64,000 nucleotides of DNA, taken from Lagopus muta (Eukaryota > Chordata > Aves > Galliformes > Phasianidae). The stretch spans positions 22,154,077 to 22,218,076 of the forward strand of contig NC_064438.1 in the NCBI RefSeq assembly GCF_023343835.1, in the 5' to 3' direction. This document shows, in pieces, positions 25,481-39,724 of this stretch. Both the position numbers and the translations under genes were made by a program. Every line of letters starts with the position of its first letter. The first letter of the stretch is position 1. Below the pieces are notes generated by a model. The model saw only the letters and a program-made list of their open reading frames with translations. It did no database searches and was not told where the DNA came from.

Positions 25481-27309
25481 CAGCTGTTTTACATTCACTC
25501 CGTTTTCTAGCCTGGCTTCATTCTCCTTGGAAGTCTGAAAACAATTCTTTTGTGCAGGAAAGAAAAGGGACCAATCTAGAGACGGAGATAAATCATCCCA
25601 CCTTTGCTAGGCAACAAGGTTCCCTTTCTATCCTGATAATGATGTTTCTGCTCCAGGTCAGGTAGAGGAAGTAGTGCTTGTGGTAGCTGTAATATCCATA
25701 TAGCTGCAAACAGGCAGTTTTCATTGAAGCCTGTTCTCCAGCTCCACTGGGAAAAGTCTGATGTGTGATAGAGAGGAAAGACGTCAGCAGAAGGGGCTGG
25801 GCCTTGCTAGCTAGCTCACAGAAAGAGCATCCAAATATTTGATCAGCTCTCCAGCTGTCTTTCTGAGGGCTAGCCTGCTCATTTGCTCAAGAGGTTGAGG
25901 TTTTTCTATTTTAACATAAAGATAGTGATTGTCAGAAGTGCTGGCTTGAGTCCCCTGGTAGTGATATGCATGAGAGCACTATAGTCAGAACAAAGCCTCT
26001 GTCAGGCAAAACTTCCCCTTTCTTCAAAGGGTGGGGAATGGACACCTGCAAGGGCTAAACACTGTCCCACACCTCACCTCCTTCCCCTCAGAGTGCAGGT
26101 CTGCACCTTTCAGAGCTGCTTTCTCCAGCTTTAGTGCAGACCAGCATTTCTGTTCAAAAAGACAGCAGAAAATCCTATCAAACAAGGCACACTGATGCAT
26201 ATGCTTTTTCCTCTGGAGAGAATGAGAGAGCAAACAGCATATGCTGAGTATTAGTCACACTGCTTACTACACCAGTGTCAGGCAGTGAGCCAACGAGCAC
26301 AGTGAAAGAATCCACTTGAATAGACCTGAAGGGCCACACAGTTCTCTCAGACTTCCTTTGACTCATTTATTTTTGCCTTCTTTCTCAGACTGCTCAAGTT
26401 GGAGGAGAGGAAAATCAATTCCACTTCTCAATGTGTTTCTTGTGGCACAAATAACTGTTTCCTGGGCACTTCACAAAGATTACCCAGTGGCTTGAAAATG
26501 GTTGTAATTCTGGGTCAGTATGTAACTGGGCCGTAGTGAAACTAGTAAGCAAGGTGCCAAATGTTCCTTATATGGGTCTGGAAAAAGTAGTCAGATCTAT
26601 TTCCTTTGTCCTTCTATTTTGGAATACAGCTTCTGTCTGTGGATCAGGAAAAAGAGTAAACTCTATAAATAGAACTGTTAAGAAAATGTTATCATGACCA
26701 CTCACCTTTGTTCACTTGCAGAAGTCATGTTCACCTCCCTCTCTCAAAGCTTCCCTCACACATCCAACTCACATTTTAATTTGTGAAGACTTCTCTTTAA
26801 AACTGGACATTCTGTCATCTTGCTGCCTGCTCACTCACCAAGGTTTTCCAGATACAAGCCTCGACCCCTGCTTTCCAACTCCCTTGGTTCCTTTCAAGAA
26901 GGGGATTGTGATGCACTCCTTATCCAGAGACAATTCCCTGATATACTGCTGAGCCCATGGGAGCAGACTTTTCCAGCTCTGCCCACAGAAGGAAAATCTA
27001 GAGTGTTGTCTTCTGCATATACATACAAGAACATAAAAGTGACCAAACCAGGCTGAATCACTGACATATCTCAGTAGTGGGAAGAACACTACATTCAGAT
27101 AGTTTGATAAACGCTTTCTTTGCTTCTTAGTCTTTGTGGCTCAGGAGCTTTTAATGCCTTGAACACATCCTCATGCTTTACTTTGCTGATCTGATCTTTA
27201 TGTGACACAGACAGAATTTTGCAACGTTTTCTTACTTAGCAAATACATGCAGGTTCTTCATTCATCCCATAGTTGAAGTGGTAACATCGTCATCAGAGTG
27301 CCACGAGGC
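25416..27309. other. SYT13 5' flank / intergenic
   Basis: This is the region upstream of the SYT13 start codon on the minus strand. It should hold the 5' UTR and promoter, but it is not CpG-rich and I cannot place a start site. A pyrimidine-rich stretch followed by CAG just before the ATG (about 25427-25446) could be a 3' splice site, meaning the true first exon may be non-coding and lie further upstream. Confidence 0.4.
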
Positions 27310-27311
27310 CT

Positions 27312-27560
27312 TACCTTGAAATTGAAGGTAATTTATGGATGTTAGGAAAATTTTCTTCTCAGAAAGAGAGGTGAGGTGTTGGAACAGGCTGCCAAGGGAG
27401 GCGGTGGAGTTGTTGTCCCTGGAGGTGTTTAAGAAAGGTGCAGATGTGGCACTGAGGGACGTGGTCTAAAGCAGTAACAGGCATGGGCTGATCGTTGGAC
27501 TGGATAATCTTACTGGTCTTTGTAACCTTAATGATTTTATGTTCCTATGGTTCTGTGAAT
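27312..27560 (+). mobile_element. CR1 LINE fragment, plus orientation
   Basis: Typical CR1 3' text: 'ggaacaggctgccaagggag', 'tccctggaggtgtttaagaa', 'gatcgttggactggataatc', then a degraded terminus 'atgttcctatggttctgtga'. Confidence 0.93.
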
Positions 27561-30500
27561 TTGCCATGTTGTCAGGGTATTTCATCCTTTCATCACTGCT
27601 AAAAGGAGATAGGAGAGGGGAGAATCTGAAAGAGAACAAAAAGGACAGGATGCAGTGTTTATAATGCCTTTGATTTCCTCCACAGAATGGGTGCTTTTTA
27701 AGAGTGCTAATGGAATCTGAGACAGCTAAACCAGAGGTCCCTGACATTTGGAAATCTTAAAGAAAGGAAGAAAACATTGTTAAGGGTAGAACGTGCTGAC
27801 AGAGATCTGGAGCCAAGAGGGCATCCAGCTCATCCGTGAGATGCAATTTTCATGTGTTTGCTACAAGCTGTTCTGAGAATTACATTAAAAACTGCTTACA
27901 GCAGGCTGTGGAAAGAAGGGCAGATAAAGATCTCTGTAAAAAGTAGTTTAATAATATATATCTCCAAGATGTTTTCTAGTGGCTCATACATGAAGATTAG
28001 GTCTTCATTGCCAGAAATGTCTTACACTGTGAAATGTAAGATGTACAGAAGATACCATATTGTAATAATAACAGCAATGCAGCAACCTTTTGCTGGTATT
28101 GCTAGGAAAACAAAACAACTCTTGCTAAACAGGGAATATTAGCAGTATGTGAGCTCCTACGAGCAGCAGGGCAAAGACTGCAGAATTTTCTGGGTGTACT
28201 GATGCATATAACTGGTACAGATACATAATTCAGTTAGCTTTGGCACACCCAGTCACTGCATCTATCTATAAAGGTTGCTTATTTTCAGCACATCCTGTTC
28301 TAAAAAAAAAAAAAAAAAAAAAGTGGGCCGTCAACATATTTCAAAGTCAGGTTTGCACTTGCTGCTTGTTTCAATACCAAATAATACAGGTTTGCCTTTT
28401 TCTTTAAGGCAGTCATAAGCTAAAGGGCGGCCAGCGTAACAACCTTCCTTACTGGACAGTCACATTTCAGTTGTGCAGAATCACATGCATTTTTTTTGGT
28501 CAGTCATATCTGCCTTTGATAATAAGGTATTTGGTAAATAGGTATTAGGTAATTGGTAAATAGACTTACTAATGTGGAAAGATGAAATCCTGCATTTGCA
28601 AGCTAAACGTTATGGGCAGGTTCAGGCCTGAAAACACATTTTATAGTCTCTCTAACCATGTATTTTCTGGTACAGGAGTACATGTAAGAATGACAAAAGC
28701 ATATACAAGATTATAAGATGAAATCCAGTGTATGACACATTTCAACTGCTAAGATTTGCTTTGGCTGTATTCATTAATACCGCCAAAGAGGTGTAAGACA
28801 AAGAAAAAGAAGTGCAAGCCTTGAACAATGGCCAGTTGTCTATCTTTATAGACAAAGCAAAGAAAAACATGGCTTTTATTAATAGAGACATCATTCCATT
28901 TCACCTCCTTTGCGCACTGAAGGAATGCAGTAGGAGTGCTGGGTCCCACCTTTTACCCACAGCACTACAGAATTTCTACTGTTCTCTTTGCTGGCAGTTG
29001 TTGGAGTCCTGTCAGCTCTGGGATCATGCTGTGGGATTGATAGTTTTGTTGTTGATTTTTACAACTTCATGTAATTTCCAGAACCAAATGAGAGGTAAGT
29101 CACCTAAGGACAACATCAGTCCTGCAGGTCTGCTCAAGAGTCTGAGTTTCTGTGCTGAAATTACATTAGAAGAAAACACAACTGATTTCCTTGGGCTGAA
29201 AATAATGCTAACATTAGAGGAAAAAATGAAGCTAAGTGTACCTCGTCCACTTCAGTTGTTAAATGCCTCCTTAGCATGATTTTTGAGCTTCAGATGCTTA
29301 AGATCTAAACAGTCTGTGATGACAAAATGTAAGGCACTGGCTTATCTGTGGTGCATATAGTTTCTCCATTTCTTCTTTGAGATCTTCCACTGATATTTTG
29401 GGGTTTTCTGTCCATCACTTGTGTGAAAGAGGCTTTCTGTGAGTGAAGAATTATTAGTACAAATCACATGGAGAATTAGACGGGCTTTTGTACTGCCTGG
29501 AGGTAGTTCATGCCTTACCACAAAAAAGCTTCTTAATACTATTGCCAACAATTAAAACAAGGAGGTCAACAGTTTGCAGCTTTTATTCTATCAATAGAAG
29601 ACACAAACTCCAAGGATCCTTCCCTATCATGGGGGAAGCCTACATCTGAATGAAAGATGATTGTTGCAGACATTTTTCCTGAGTCAACCCACTCTGTCAG
29701 GGGTGTATTTGGCAGAAATGCTCTGACTGATTCTTGCTGAGGCATTTCACCAGGCAGAAGTGTGAGTTAACAGGAAAAAAAAAATGGGAAAGAGAAATGC
29801 TTGAGCCAGTCAGATTAGCCTGAAGGTGTAATCTTGTATTTTCTCTTGTACTGACTTGTTATGAGAATCTGAGATCCTGTGCTACAGAAATGGGACGGTT
29901 TGAATAGGATGATGGTCTAAAATAGCTTGCTAGATAATAGCAAGTTGTTTGTGCCATCCAACCTTAGGCACTGTAATTCTCATTTGATGGCAGAGGACCA
30001 TATACGGCTATCGTGCCTTTCTTCAGAAAATGAAGCACAGCAGAAACAAAAGAGAAGGTAAAAGGCTAATGCTTAAGATATCTATATCCCCTCCTCAAGC
30101 TTTTGTATGTTGTGGCATCAGGTTATAAGAGCTTTAAGGAAGGGATTTTGTCTTCCTTCGAGTTTAAATTCTTCACCAGATGGTGAAATATTACAGACAA
30201 CAGAAAGAATCTTTTGCAGTCCCATTAAGACAAAGCAGTTGTCTCAACATTATTATAAGCAAAAAAGAGATTTGTGAGAAGACCATGGGCATTGCTTATC
30301 CATTGCTATTGCTGAAGCAAACCTATACACACAAATCAAGTAAATGGAAGTATTAAGACAATAGAAAAGAGTTATTTTCTGAACAGGAGATACACAGTAC
30401 TTAGCCTCAAGAAAAGTGAGCTTTGAGCTGTGGTGCTACAGCTGGTGTAAATGGGTACAGGGCTCTAAGTGGCTTTCATTATCAGTATCCACTGTAAATC

Positions 30501-30999
30501 TGGCTGTGGTACAGCACTTGTATCCCTCATGGCATTGTAAGTTCCATACTCGGCAAGCTGAGTTTCAAGCCCTGCAATACTGTCTTAATTATAGAACTAA
30601 ATGATACCAGATAGCCTGGCATGTGCTCTCTGTATTCAAAGCTAATGAAATGAGAAAGTTCAGAAACAAAACTGTAGGAGCAAACACCACCAAGTAGCAT
30701 GATCCATAGGAGATAAAAAGGAGAAACTCTGAGCAGAATTTGGAAGGGCATGAAACACCTGAGTTTGACAGTGGTGGGACTGCTGTGAAGCAACACTGAA
30801 CCCGACTCTGCAGAACAGCACAAACTCACTGGGCAGTTTGGAAGGAGATTGTGAAAGAGGTATGTGGATGATAGAGGCCTGGAGGGCAGTGAATTAGAGT
30901 GTGGCTCAAGGTCAATGAAAAAGCTAAGGGTTTGTTCAGTCAGAATCCATAAATCTTTTACAGTAGTGCTCCTTCTCTGTCAAGTGAAGTGGTGATGGA
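27561..30999. other. Intergenic sequence, nothing supported
   Basis: No gene recognised. A 155-codon + frame at 28812-29279 has no domain, signal or splice context that I can identify. An A run lies at 28302-28322. Confidence 0.5.
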
Positions 31000-31328
31000 A
31001 TCTAATGGCCGGAAGCTGATGGCAGACAAACTCGGGCTGGAAGCATGCTGCAGATTTTTAAAAGTGGGCATAAATTCTGTGAGAAATGTTTCCAAGGGAT
31101 GGTGGAGGGCTCTCCATGCTGGGCAGTTTTGAAATCAAGGCTGATGGTGTGCAGCTTGCTTTTAAAGGATCTATTTTCATTCAAACAGAAGTTAATGGCC
31201 AGCTTGGATGGGGCCTGGGGCAACCTGATTCTAGTGCCCAATTTAGTGGTTTGCAACCCTGCCCACGGCAGGGTGGTGGAACTAGATGATCTTTGATGTC
31301 CCTTTCAACACAGGTTATTCTGTGATAA
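31000..31328 (+). mobile_element. CR1 LINE fragment, plus orientation, diverged
   Basis: The 3' part is clear: 'cttggatggggcctggggca', 'ctgcccacggcagggtggtg', 'gaactagatgatctttgatg', and the end 'ggttattctgtgat'. The 5' part (31000-31180) is weakly CR1-like, with extra sequence inserted or strongly diverged. Confidence 0.85.
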
Positions 31329-34300
31329 AACTAAAGAAGATGAATGGTACACGAGTGGTACAGAGGATCAGATCAGAGGACTGCAGTGAGTCCTCATGGA
31401 CTTTAAACTTAAAAATTGGTCCATCTGCTTTGTATATCCCCAATAAGGACCTTCCTGTTTACAGTCATATTCCTACATTAGACTCAAGCCGACTGTTGTA
31501 CCAGCTCCCTGAAAAACTAACTGAAGTAATTGTGAGGAATTCTTTATCTTAATTAGGTATCAATCTGTGTTGTGAGAGCAATTCACATTGCTGAGTTGAT
31601 CAGAGAATAAATTAGAAAATAGAAAGGTTTTACATCAAGCACAGAGACCCCTGAAGTTAATGGTATAGCCAACTCACTGTTATGAAAGCCTCTTAGTTTC
31701 TGATGTGTCCAAAAGGCACAAACCACTGTGGCCTTCTCTGTTGTTCCACACTCAAATAGGGACACTTAGGATGTTATAAGTTTATTAACATGTGAGGCAG
31801 ATTTAAAAAAATAAACAATGCTTTTCGTCTGAGAGCACCAAGGGACCATATGCAGAGAGAAAGGCAGCTGTACTTCAAAAGGTCACGTCGCAGCACTAAA
31901 ACAAGGTCTGCACTTCCCCAGGTGTACTGCTTTAGCATGAGATCTTAGCATCTTAGTGATGGTGGTCCTGAAAGAGAATGCTATCTCCAGCTCAGATTAA
32001 AGCTGTGTGAATAAAAGAAAACCAAATCACTGCCAGTGCAGTTGAAGAAACTGGCACATGCAAGCTTATGTTTGTGCCCTGTAGCAGCTGAGGTTTAAGC
32101 AAATGAGCAAATGTTTTCCTACACAGGGGAGGGTATCCTGCTGAGAGTAGATAAACGAGCCGAATATTCAGCTTCTCTATCAAATTCTTCTAACTCGCTA
32201 CTGAAAACCTAAGAGATCAGGAATGCAAGGAACACTTTACACCCGGCATTCTCTATTTCATCTAAGAATTGGATCTGTCTGGTTGGAGAAGCAGAGCTCA
32301 TTTTTACACATACATCTCCATTGCAAGCGTAAATGTTTATTTCTTTTCTGCTATATAATTTTTAATAATCACAGGAGATTTGAAGATCCTGAGGTGTCAA
32401 AACACTGAATTATATTTTAAGTGTATTTGCAATAAAATGCTGCCTCCTAGAGGCAACGATATTTTTCTTACACTTATAGGAGTTGGTTTTTACAGTACAG
32501 TTTCAATTTTTACAGTGCCGTTCCTGTAAAGGATATTTTGAAGAGGGAGGCATTGGGTTTTCATATAAAATGAGGTCTTTAGCCATGTTAAGGTCACGAA
32601 GCCATGAAATTCAAGAGGAGATGTTGGCTATAAACTGTCAGTTCTATCCAATTCTTTTTCAGGCTTGTCTTTAAATCCTTATGTACAGGATAATATGCTA
32701 TTTTATTTTCAAGTGATCTTTGGATAATTTGCTGATTGAATTTTGTAAATGAATCAGTGTTATGTACTGAAAGAAGTTTGTCTTCCATGTTCACTTCCCT
32801 CTCAATGAAAAAACTGATTTTAAAAAAAAAAAAGAAAGATTCCAAATACAAGCTGATCTTACAGTTTATGCAGCTAAAAATATACACAATCATTATGTAC
32901 CTCATTCTCATTGCCAGTACACCCAACTTGATACCTTGTGGTCTGACTTACTGAAGAGCTGAGCATTCACATCTGTAGCAGAACTCCATGGGAGCCATGC
33001 CTGAGGTTGCTGATTTATTTTTTGGCAATTTTTACATCTATTGTCAAATCCCTTTACCGAAACAGAAGGCAGGGCTGTATGTGTTTTGCTGTTCACAGGG
33101 CTATGTTTAGCCAGTGTATCTGGGGGGTCCCCGTCAGGGAGAGGACAATGAATCTGTGCTCTAATCCTGGGTTGTTATTATAGGAGGAACTATCTGCCAT
33201 ACAAATTTATTTTTTCTTATATTTTTTATGTACAACCCTGAAAAAAACAGGTTCTGTTCTATGAATGTTTATTTGAATGTTATTTGACTCATGCAAAGTG
33301 ACAGTTTGGCAGCAATTATTGATCTCTCATTCTATCTTTCCATGTTACCATTTTGGTCTAAATTTCATCTCGTTTCCCCTGCCTGTCAGAAAGGCACTGG
33401 TAAGAAATCACACTGGACAGTCTGTGACCCAGTCTGTGCCTGGTCATTCAGCATACAGTCTTTTGCTGAGTATTCTCATCAGCAGAAGCTGCTCAGATGT
33501 GGTAATACTTATTTCCAAATGGTAAATCAGTTCGCAGTAATTTTTGCAGTATTCTTAACATCAAGAGCACCACAGGAACTGTTTTCCCTATGACAAGGTT
33601 GCTTGATCCTGCTTGTTGATGTAGAGGCAGAAAGAAAACCAGGAAAATATTGCAGATAAGAGAGACTCTCAGTTTCTAGGTCTGGAGTTCAAAAATGATG
33701 TTTCTTTTCATGTTCACCTCTAGAGACTGTGTGTGACCCACAAGTTTTCTTCTGTTTTTGGAACATTTTCTATAACATTTCTGTTACGTTAATTTCAGTC
33801 AACACTTCAATGAAAGTAGTTGGTACACGTGATCATGTACCCCATTGACATTCCAGTCAAGAAGCAAACAGACCTTGCCAATGCTTTCTACAAAAATAGC
33901 TTTTTCAGGAAATAACCTCCAGCTGTCAGGATAGCTATCTTCTATCGAGATGATTGACAATGAGTTAAGTGTAAAGAGTGGCATGAGTCCATTTTTTTAA
34001 TGATATCTTTCCTGTTCCACCACTGGGACCCACCTGATCTCTGTGTCTTCCTTTGAAATAGTTGCAAGTGGGAATTGTTTGTGTTGTTTGCAGAAATATA
34101 TGCTGGCTTGAAGCTTTCAAATTGAGATCACAGTGCAGATCTGTCATTGTCTCAGTCAAGCTTGACAGGTAATTGTTAGTCAGAATCAATGTTGTCCTGT
34201 GTGAAATAGAGCAATAAGTCTTTCACGCTTCACACTCCAACCAGTATCATTATTGACAGCCTTGCAGATAGTTCTAATCTAAATGATCTTGAGATACCCA

Positions 34301-35050
34301 CCAGCGTCAGGATTCAGCCACTTACACTGTGGTGGAAAGCACAAGAGCCTACCTGTGGTTGCCCCAGAAGGCTGTGTTTTCTCTGCACACAGTTCTCAAT
34401 CTCCAGATTAGAAATGGCAGAACTTTCTTCTAAAATGAGGCTGGAAAAGTAACATTCAAATTTGAAAGTATGTCTCCTGTAAGTACTCCTTTCTCTGGGC
34501 AAAAGCTCTGGGCAATTGTTTCCTTCATTTTCCCAGCTGTCCAGATTATCCTTTGTAGGACTGTTCTTTCAGCAGTGGATTTCCTGACTTGCAGTCCTGT
34601 GTTCCTGACTGCTGCCTACCCTCTCTGAAAACTCAGTTTTTCAGCTCCAAAACTGCAAAATTGGTCAGAGGCTTCTTGATAGATAAAGTAGGAGGAAATT
34701 TGATGGAGATATGGCAAAGAGTAAAACCCCTAGTGCAAATACCCTTCCTTGGTTATTTTCACTCTGGAATCCACATTCTCTACTCCATTGCTATGCTTGG
34801 TTTGCCATCTCATTCTGTCCTTTTTTCTGGACACATCAGTGATCTCTGCAACTCGGTTATAGCCCTCCTCTACCCTCATAAATATTCTCTCACCTTTTTC
34901 CTCTTCCATCTTCTATTTATTCCTTTTTTTTTTTTTTTTTATGTCTTCTTCTGTTACACTTGAGAATCTGTTATTTATTAAGACAGAAGTCTGTTTCATT
35001 ATACATTATTTGCACTTGATCCATTCCCTCTGTTCTATTTTATACTTTAC
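31329..35050. other. Intergenic sequence, nothing supported
   Basis: AT-rich DNA without recognisable genes or sizeable repeats. Open frames are all under 125 codons and overlap on both strands. Confidence 0.5.
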
Positions 35051-35067
35051 AGATTACAGTTCCAATC

Positions 35068-35156
35068 CCCCTGCAGCGGGCAGGGACACCTTCCACTAGA
35101 CCAGGTTACTCAAAGCCCCATCCTACGTGGCCTTGAACACCTCCAGGAATGTCTTC
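35068..35156 (-). mobile_element. CR1 LINE internal fragment, minus orientation
   Basis: 'cgggcagggacaccttccac', 'tagaccaggttactcaaagc' and 'ggccttgaacacctccagga' match the sub-terminal CR1 segment read backwards. The 3' terminus is missing. Confidence 0.85.
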
Positions 35157-38100
35157 TTTTCCATCATCTGTTGCTAGTCTTCTGAATTGGTACAATCATA
35201 TGCAGAGGGACTACTCTCTGTTATCTAATCTGGGCAGTTGTAATAAATTTTCTTACATACTTCATTAAGTATCTAAGACAATCTGTAGTTTCACTGCAGA
35301 TATTTTTCATATATTCTGAGTTCAGACTGACTGTCTTTAATTCTTGCAGTGTACAATCTCACGCTGACATTGATGTCTTCTCCTCATGGAGCTCATATGA
35401 GTTTGGGTTTAACGCAGTCATACCAAAACTCCTGGTTTTCCCATCCAAGTTACCTTCACCATCCAGCTTCTGTCATATCATCAGATACAGACCAAAATCC
35501 CTCATCACTGGAAGATCTTTTCCAACATGCCATATACATGTCATATCAGCAACAATTTACATCTTCTTGGACAATGCCAGCCTCTTCTTACTGTCCATAT
35601 AAGACTAACATCTACAAAGTTCCAATTCCGCTATGAACATTTCATGAGATCATCAGATTTAAATTTGGGACCGAAGCTGGGTCTTAGGAGTGCAAAACTA
35701 ATTGTTACAACAAAGTTAAACTTTTGCCTTTCACCTGAATTGTGGAAAAATATGTGAATTCTGTGTCAAAATTTCTACTCAAAGTTGAGACACAGTTGGT
35801 ACCAGACAGTAAGAGGAAAAGGTCAGCACTTGTCTGTAGAACAGGAACATTGTGTAATATTAAACAGTTGCATGGCAAGGTGGATTGGAGAGACTTTTCC
35901 CTACAACTTCTCCCAGTTTGGCTAGCTCTGCACAGATCAAGGCACAGAAATGACAGAACATATAAACCACACTATGATAAGATTCAGAGGCTACTTATTT
36001 ATTTAAAATAGCAGAGTAGATGGTCAAATAGCCCCAAAATCATGTTGAGCCAAGGTGAAATACACAGTTTTTCTGCATAGTTCGGTTAACTGGGTAAAAA
36101 GATTGACTTGATCATGTGATACACTTTTTTCCCTCTTTGCTTTCTATTTATTTAATTAGTTATTTAGTTACTTCATCACAAAACCAAGCACCGTAGCAGT
36201 GGGATGCTTCTTCCTCAAACCTCAACTTATCAGATTTGCAATGGTTCAAGGGTAGTAAAAGTTCACCTAATAGCAGGCAACAGAAGCTGCTTCTAAGGCC
36301 CTCATAAATTCTTGGAGAAATGAACACAGGTTTAAAGTTTATTGTCAACTGATGGTTCCAACGTTAATATTTAATTACTTGCTCTTTTAAAAACAAGACA
36401 GGGATTGTGAAGGTTGAACTTTAACTTTTCCCAGAGTACATTTCTGGGGATCCAGATAAAGTCAGACGCAGAGGAAGTGTCCAAACTCACCTGCCCAGAA
36501 GGCATGAGAGAAACGACAAATTGCCCTTCCAGGAGAGGAAGCAAAGCCATAAGCTTACCTGGTAAATGGGCGTGATTCCTGGGGAGGCTCACCTTGCAAA
36601 AAGAATCTGCAATCAAAAAAATGCAGTAAGACTAAAAATGACATCTCAAGATTACCACTGAAATATTCAGAAATCCTGGAGAGAGGATAGTCAGGAAGCC
36701 AACAAATAAAAATTGAGCAAAAGTAATGAGACAGATGGTACAAGCAGTCTTCCTGCTGAGGTGAAAAGCAAAACAAAATAAATGAGGGACGTGCAGCTAG
36801 CTGATACAGATGATCATGTATAGGAGCATATTTGTCCCTGAGTGAGAGATGCGTAGGGTTACTCATGGACTCAGTCAGACATATCTATGCACTGTAAGGC
36901 AGAGATTTTTGCTTTTCGCTGATGGCACACTTTGTCTGCTCCCATGTACTCATCTGAGAAGCAGGCGTGAGACGATGTCTCAATTCTCATATTTAAGACA
37001 TCAAAGAAATGTTTACAGTGGTAATTTTTGCAGAAGTTAGTAAGATTGAAAGCTACCAGCTTGTAAGAGAATTTCCTTTTTTTAGAGAAGAACCCAAGCA
37101 AGGAAGCTGGCTGGCATTGCACAACCCATCATAAGGAGACTGAGGCAGGAGACTTTCTCAGTGAGCAGCTTGGGCAGCATGTGTGATGGCAATGTGTCCC
37201 TGCAGAGGGCAGAGACCAAAGATAACCCCAGGCAACACTCCAACAGCTCTCACCTTACCCCATCACTAGGATTCCTTTGCAATCAGCCTGACATTGTTCT
37301 GCAGGCTGGAAACATTGTTCTGCAAAACCTTTGATCTGTCCATTCCTCACCTAAGGGCAGCAGACAAATCAGATCTCTTCTCTTGATAAAAGAAAGGAAT
37401 TTTTTTTTCCCCCCAAGACAAACAGAAGTTCATTACTAGAGTGGTCTAAATTAAAGTTCCAGTTTCATCACCTCCTTTCCCCTCCCCGACCTTAAATAAT
37501 CTTTGAATCATACATTAAGTGCTAGTTTAATTGCTGAATTATGTTATGTTAGATTTGACCTTGAAATGTTATTTTGAAATGAAAACAAATTTTACTCATG
37601 CATTTATTTTAAAAGTTATGATGCTTTGACTTTTTCAATTTGTTTCTTACAGATTTTTTCTCCTAACTGCACATTTTTCTTTTGTAAAGAGCAATCCACA
37701 ATCAAAATAGTGTTTTTCTTCATTATCTGTTGTTTTCTGGCTCATTGAATAGAGAATTGGCTAATCAATAGCAAGCAAAAGTTCATCACTTAGGTTCGTG
37801 CCTTGTCAGAGGAGCATTGCTAAGGCCAGGACTATGAATGGTCATTAATATTATGGAGGATGTAAGTATGTTGCTAAAGAACCTGCAGACAATGCACAAT
37901 TAAGAGCTTCTGCAGATGGTGTTAGCAAGAACATGGAACTCCCTCAGAAACTGAAAGCGTGACAGAAAGTGGAGTAGGAATTGAGTTGAAGAACTGCAGG
38001 TCCTCTCTGATAGTTCGGATCTGAAGAAGGAATATGGAGAGAGACATGAAGGGCAGCTATATATTTTGATTCAACAAGTATGTTCTTGGGTGTGGGAAAA

Positions 38101-39445
38101 CAGCTTCTAAGTGCACGGTGCCTTATCTAGAATTGACTTTTATGATACTTGTCAGTCTTCTTCTGGACAAGGACTTGATGTCTGTGCTGGCTACCTATGA
38201 AACCCTCAGAAACTTCAATACCAGCAAAGTTCTGTACTGGCAGATGTGAACTGAGCCAAAATTGCTTTACCAAAAGGGTCTGAGCAATTTGGAAGGAATT
38301 CAAAGACTATCAAGTGTGACTGCAGAACAAGAAGATTTGAAAAAAGGTCAGAAAGTCCTTTAAGTGAACCTAGAAAAACCTTGTGTGAGAACTGATTTAT
38401 GGCTGAAACGAATCAGAGCTGAAAGGTAATAAAGATACCAAAGAAAAGGAAGCTAATTCTGTGTGATAGAGTGTTATGATAGCTAGAAGTAGTGAGAAAG
38501 AAATTAAAAGGAATGAATAGAAGAACTGCACTGGAACAGTCTTCCTGACCAGAGGATTTGGTTTCAGAATAAATGAACCTATAGCTGAGCTGAAACTGGA
38601 ATTCCTGTTCCAAGAAGTGTCAAAATACTGAAATACTGAAAAACAGGCATTCCTGAAAAATGATATTGAGCTGTTCTGTCTAAAATAATATATTTTTGTT
38701 TAAGACTTGTCACTAACCCTAAACAGTTATGTGCTGTGAACCATAACGTTGCTCCAGTGGTTGGTTTTGTTAAAGTGGTGTGGTTTCAAACCTTTAAGGC
38801 TTTTCAGTATTTTACCATGAATTGAGTGAGATGATAGCTACAGTGTGACTTCCGTAAGCTTCGAAACCATGTATTTTTAAATCTACATATATCCAACCTA
38901 TATCAATGTAACAACTTTGTTATTGCATATTTTCCTGCATTTTACTGCATAGCATTTAGTAGCTAGCAGTTATACTGCTTATTAGTTAACAGTTATAGGT
39001 GTCTTATTTCTTTTTTGTAACTAGTTCTTGGTGGTTTACATTATTTTCTGGGGGCTGTTTATGATGAGGCATGTCACAGGGAATAACAATTGTATAGATG
39101 TAAAGGATATATGACTGAGCAAAATCTGGAGGATGTCTACAGAAGAGCTGTAACTGCTATACACCTGCTGTTTTGATTTTGGCTAGTTTAGAATGAACTC
39201 TCACATGCAACATAATTTTTTTCATTTCTATATCTGTAAAGTGTTTTCTTGCTTATGCATACAGATTTCTGTAGACCTGTATTTGTCCTCAGGAATAAAT
39301 AACTCCAAGAGTTGTAGTGTTCTCTCAGGAGTAGTGCTCTTTTTTTGCTGATGGATGTCTTGCAGATAATGATACTGCTCAAGTAACCCTTGTTATTTTA
39401 CTGTTGGTTTTGGACACCTGCCGATCATTTTTCTCAGGTACAAAG
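35157..39445. other. Intergenic sequence, nothing supported
   Basis: No coding, RNA or repeat feature that I can support beyond AT-rich tracts. Confidence 0.5.
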
Positions 39446-39724
39446 TATCATAGAAACACAGAATGGCCTAGATTGGAGCAAACCTTAAAGATCATCTAGT
39501 CCCAAACCCCCGCTTTGGGCAGGGCTGCCACCCAGCTGCTCAGGGCCCCATCCACCCTGGCTTTGAACGCCTCCAGAGATGAGGCGTCCTCAGCTCCCTG
39601 GACAGTCTGTACCAGTGCCTCCCTGCACTCTGAATAAAACATTTCCTCCTGACATCTGATCTAATTATCCCCTCTTTTGGTTAAAAGCCGTTCCCAACTT
39701 GTCCTGTCCCTACTGTCCACCAGA
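39446..39724 (-). mobile_element. CR1 LINE fragment, minus orientation
   Basis: It starts 'tatcatagaaacacagaatg' and continues 'gatcatctagtcccaaaccc', 'ccaccctggctttgaacgcc' and 'catttcctcctgacatctga', which is a standard inverted CR1 3' end of about 280 bp. Confidence 0.94.

Noticed and set aside
28812-29279. 155-codon + frame with a hydrophobic stretch
   Set aside because: No recognisable family, no Kozak or splice context, and the repeat-poor AT-rich surroundings produce similar frames by chance.
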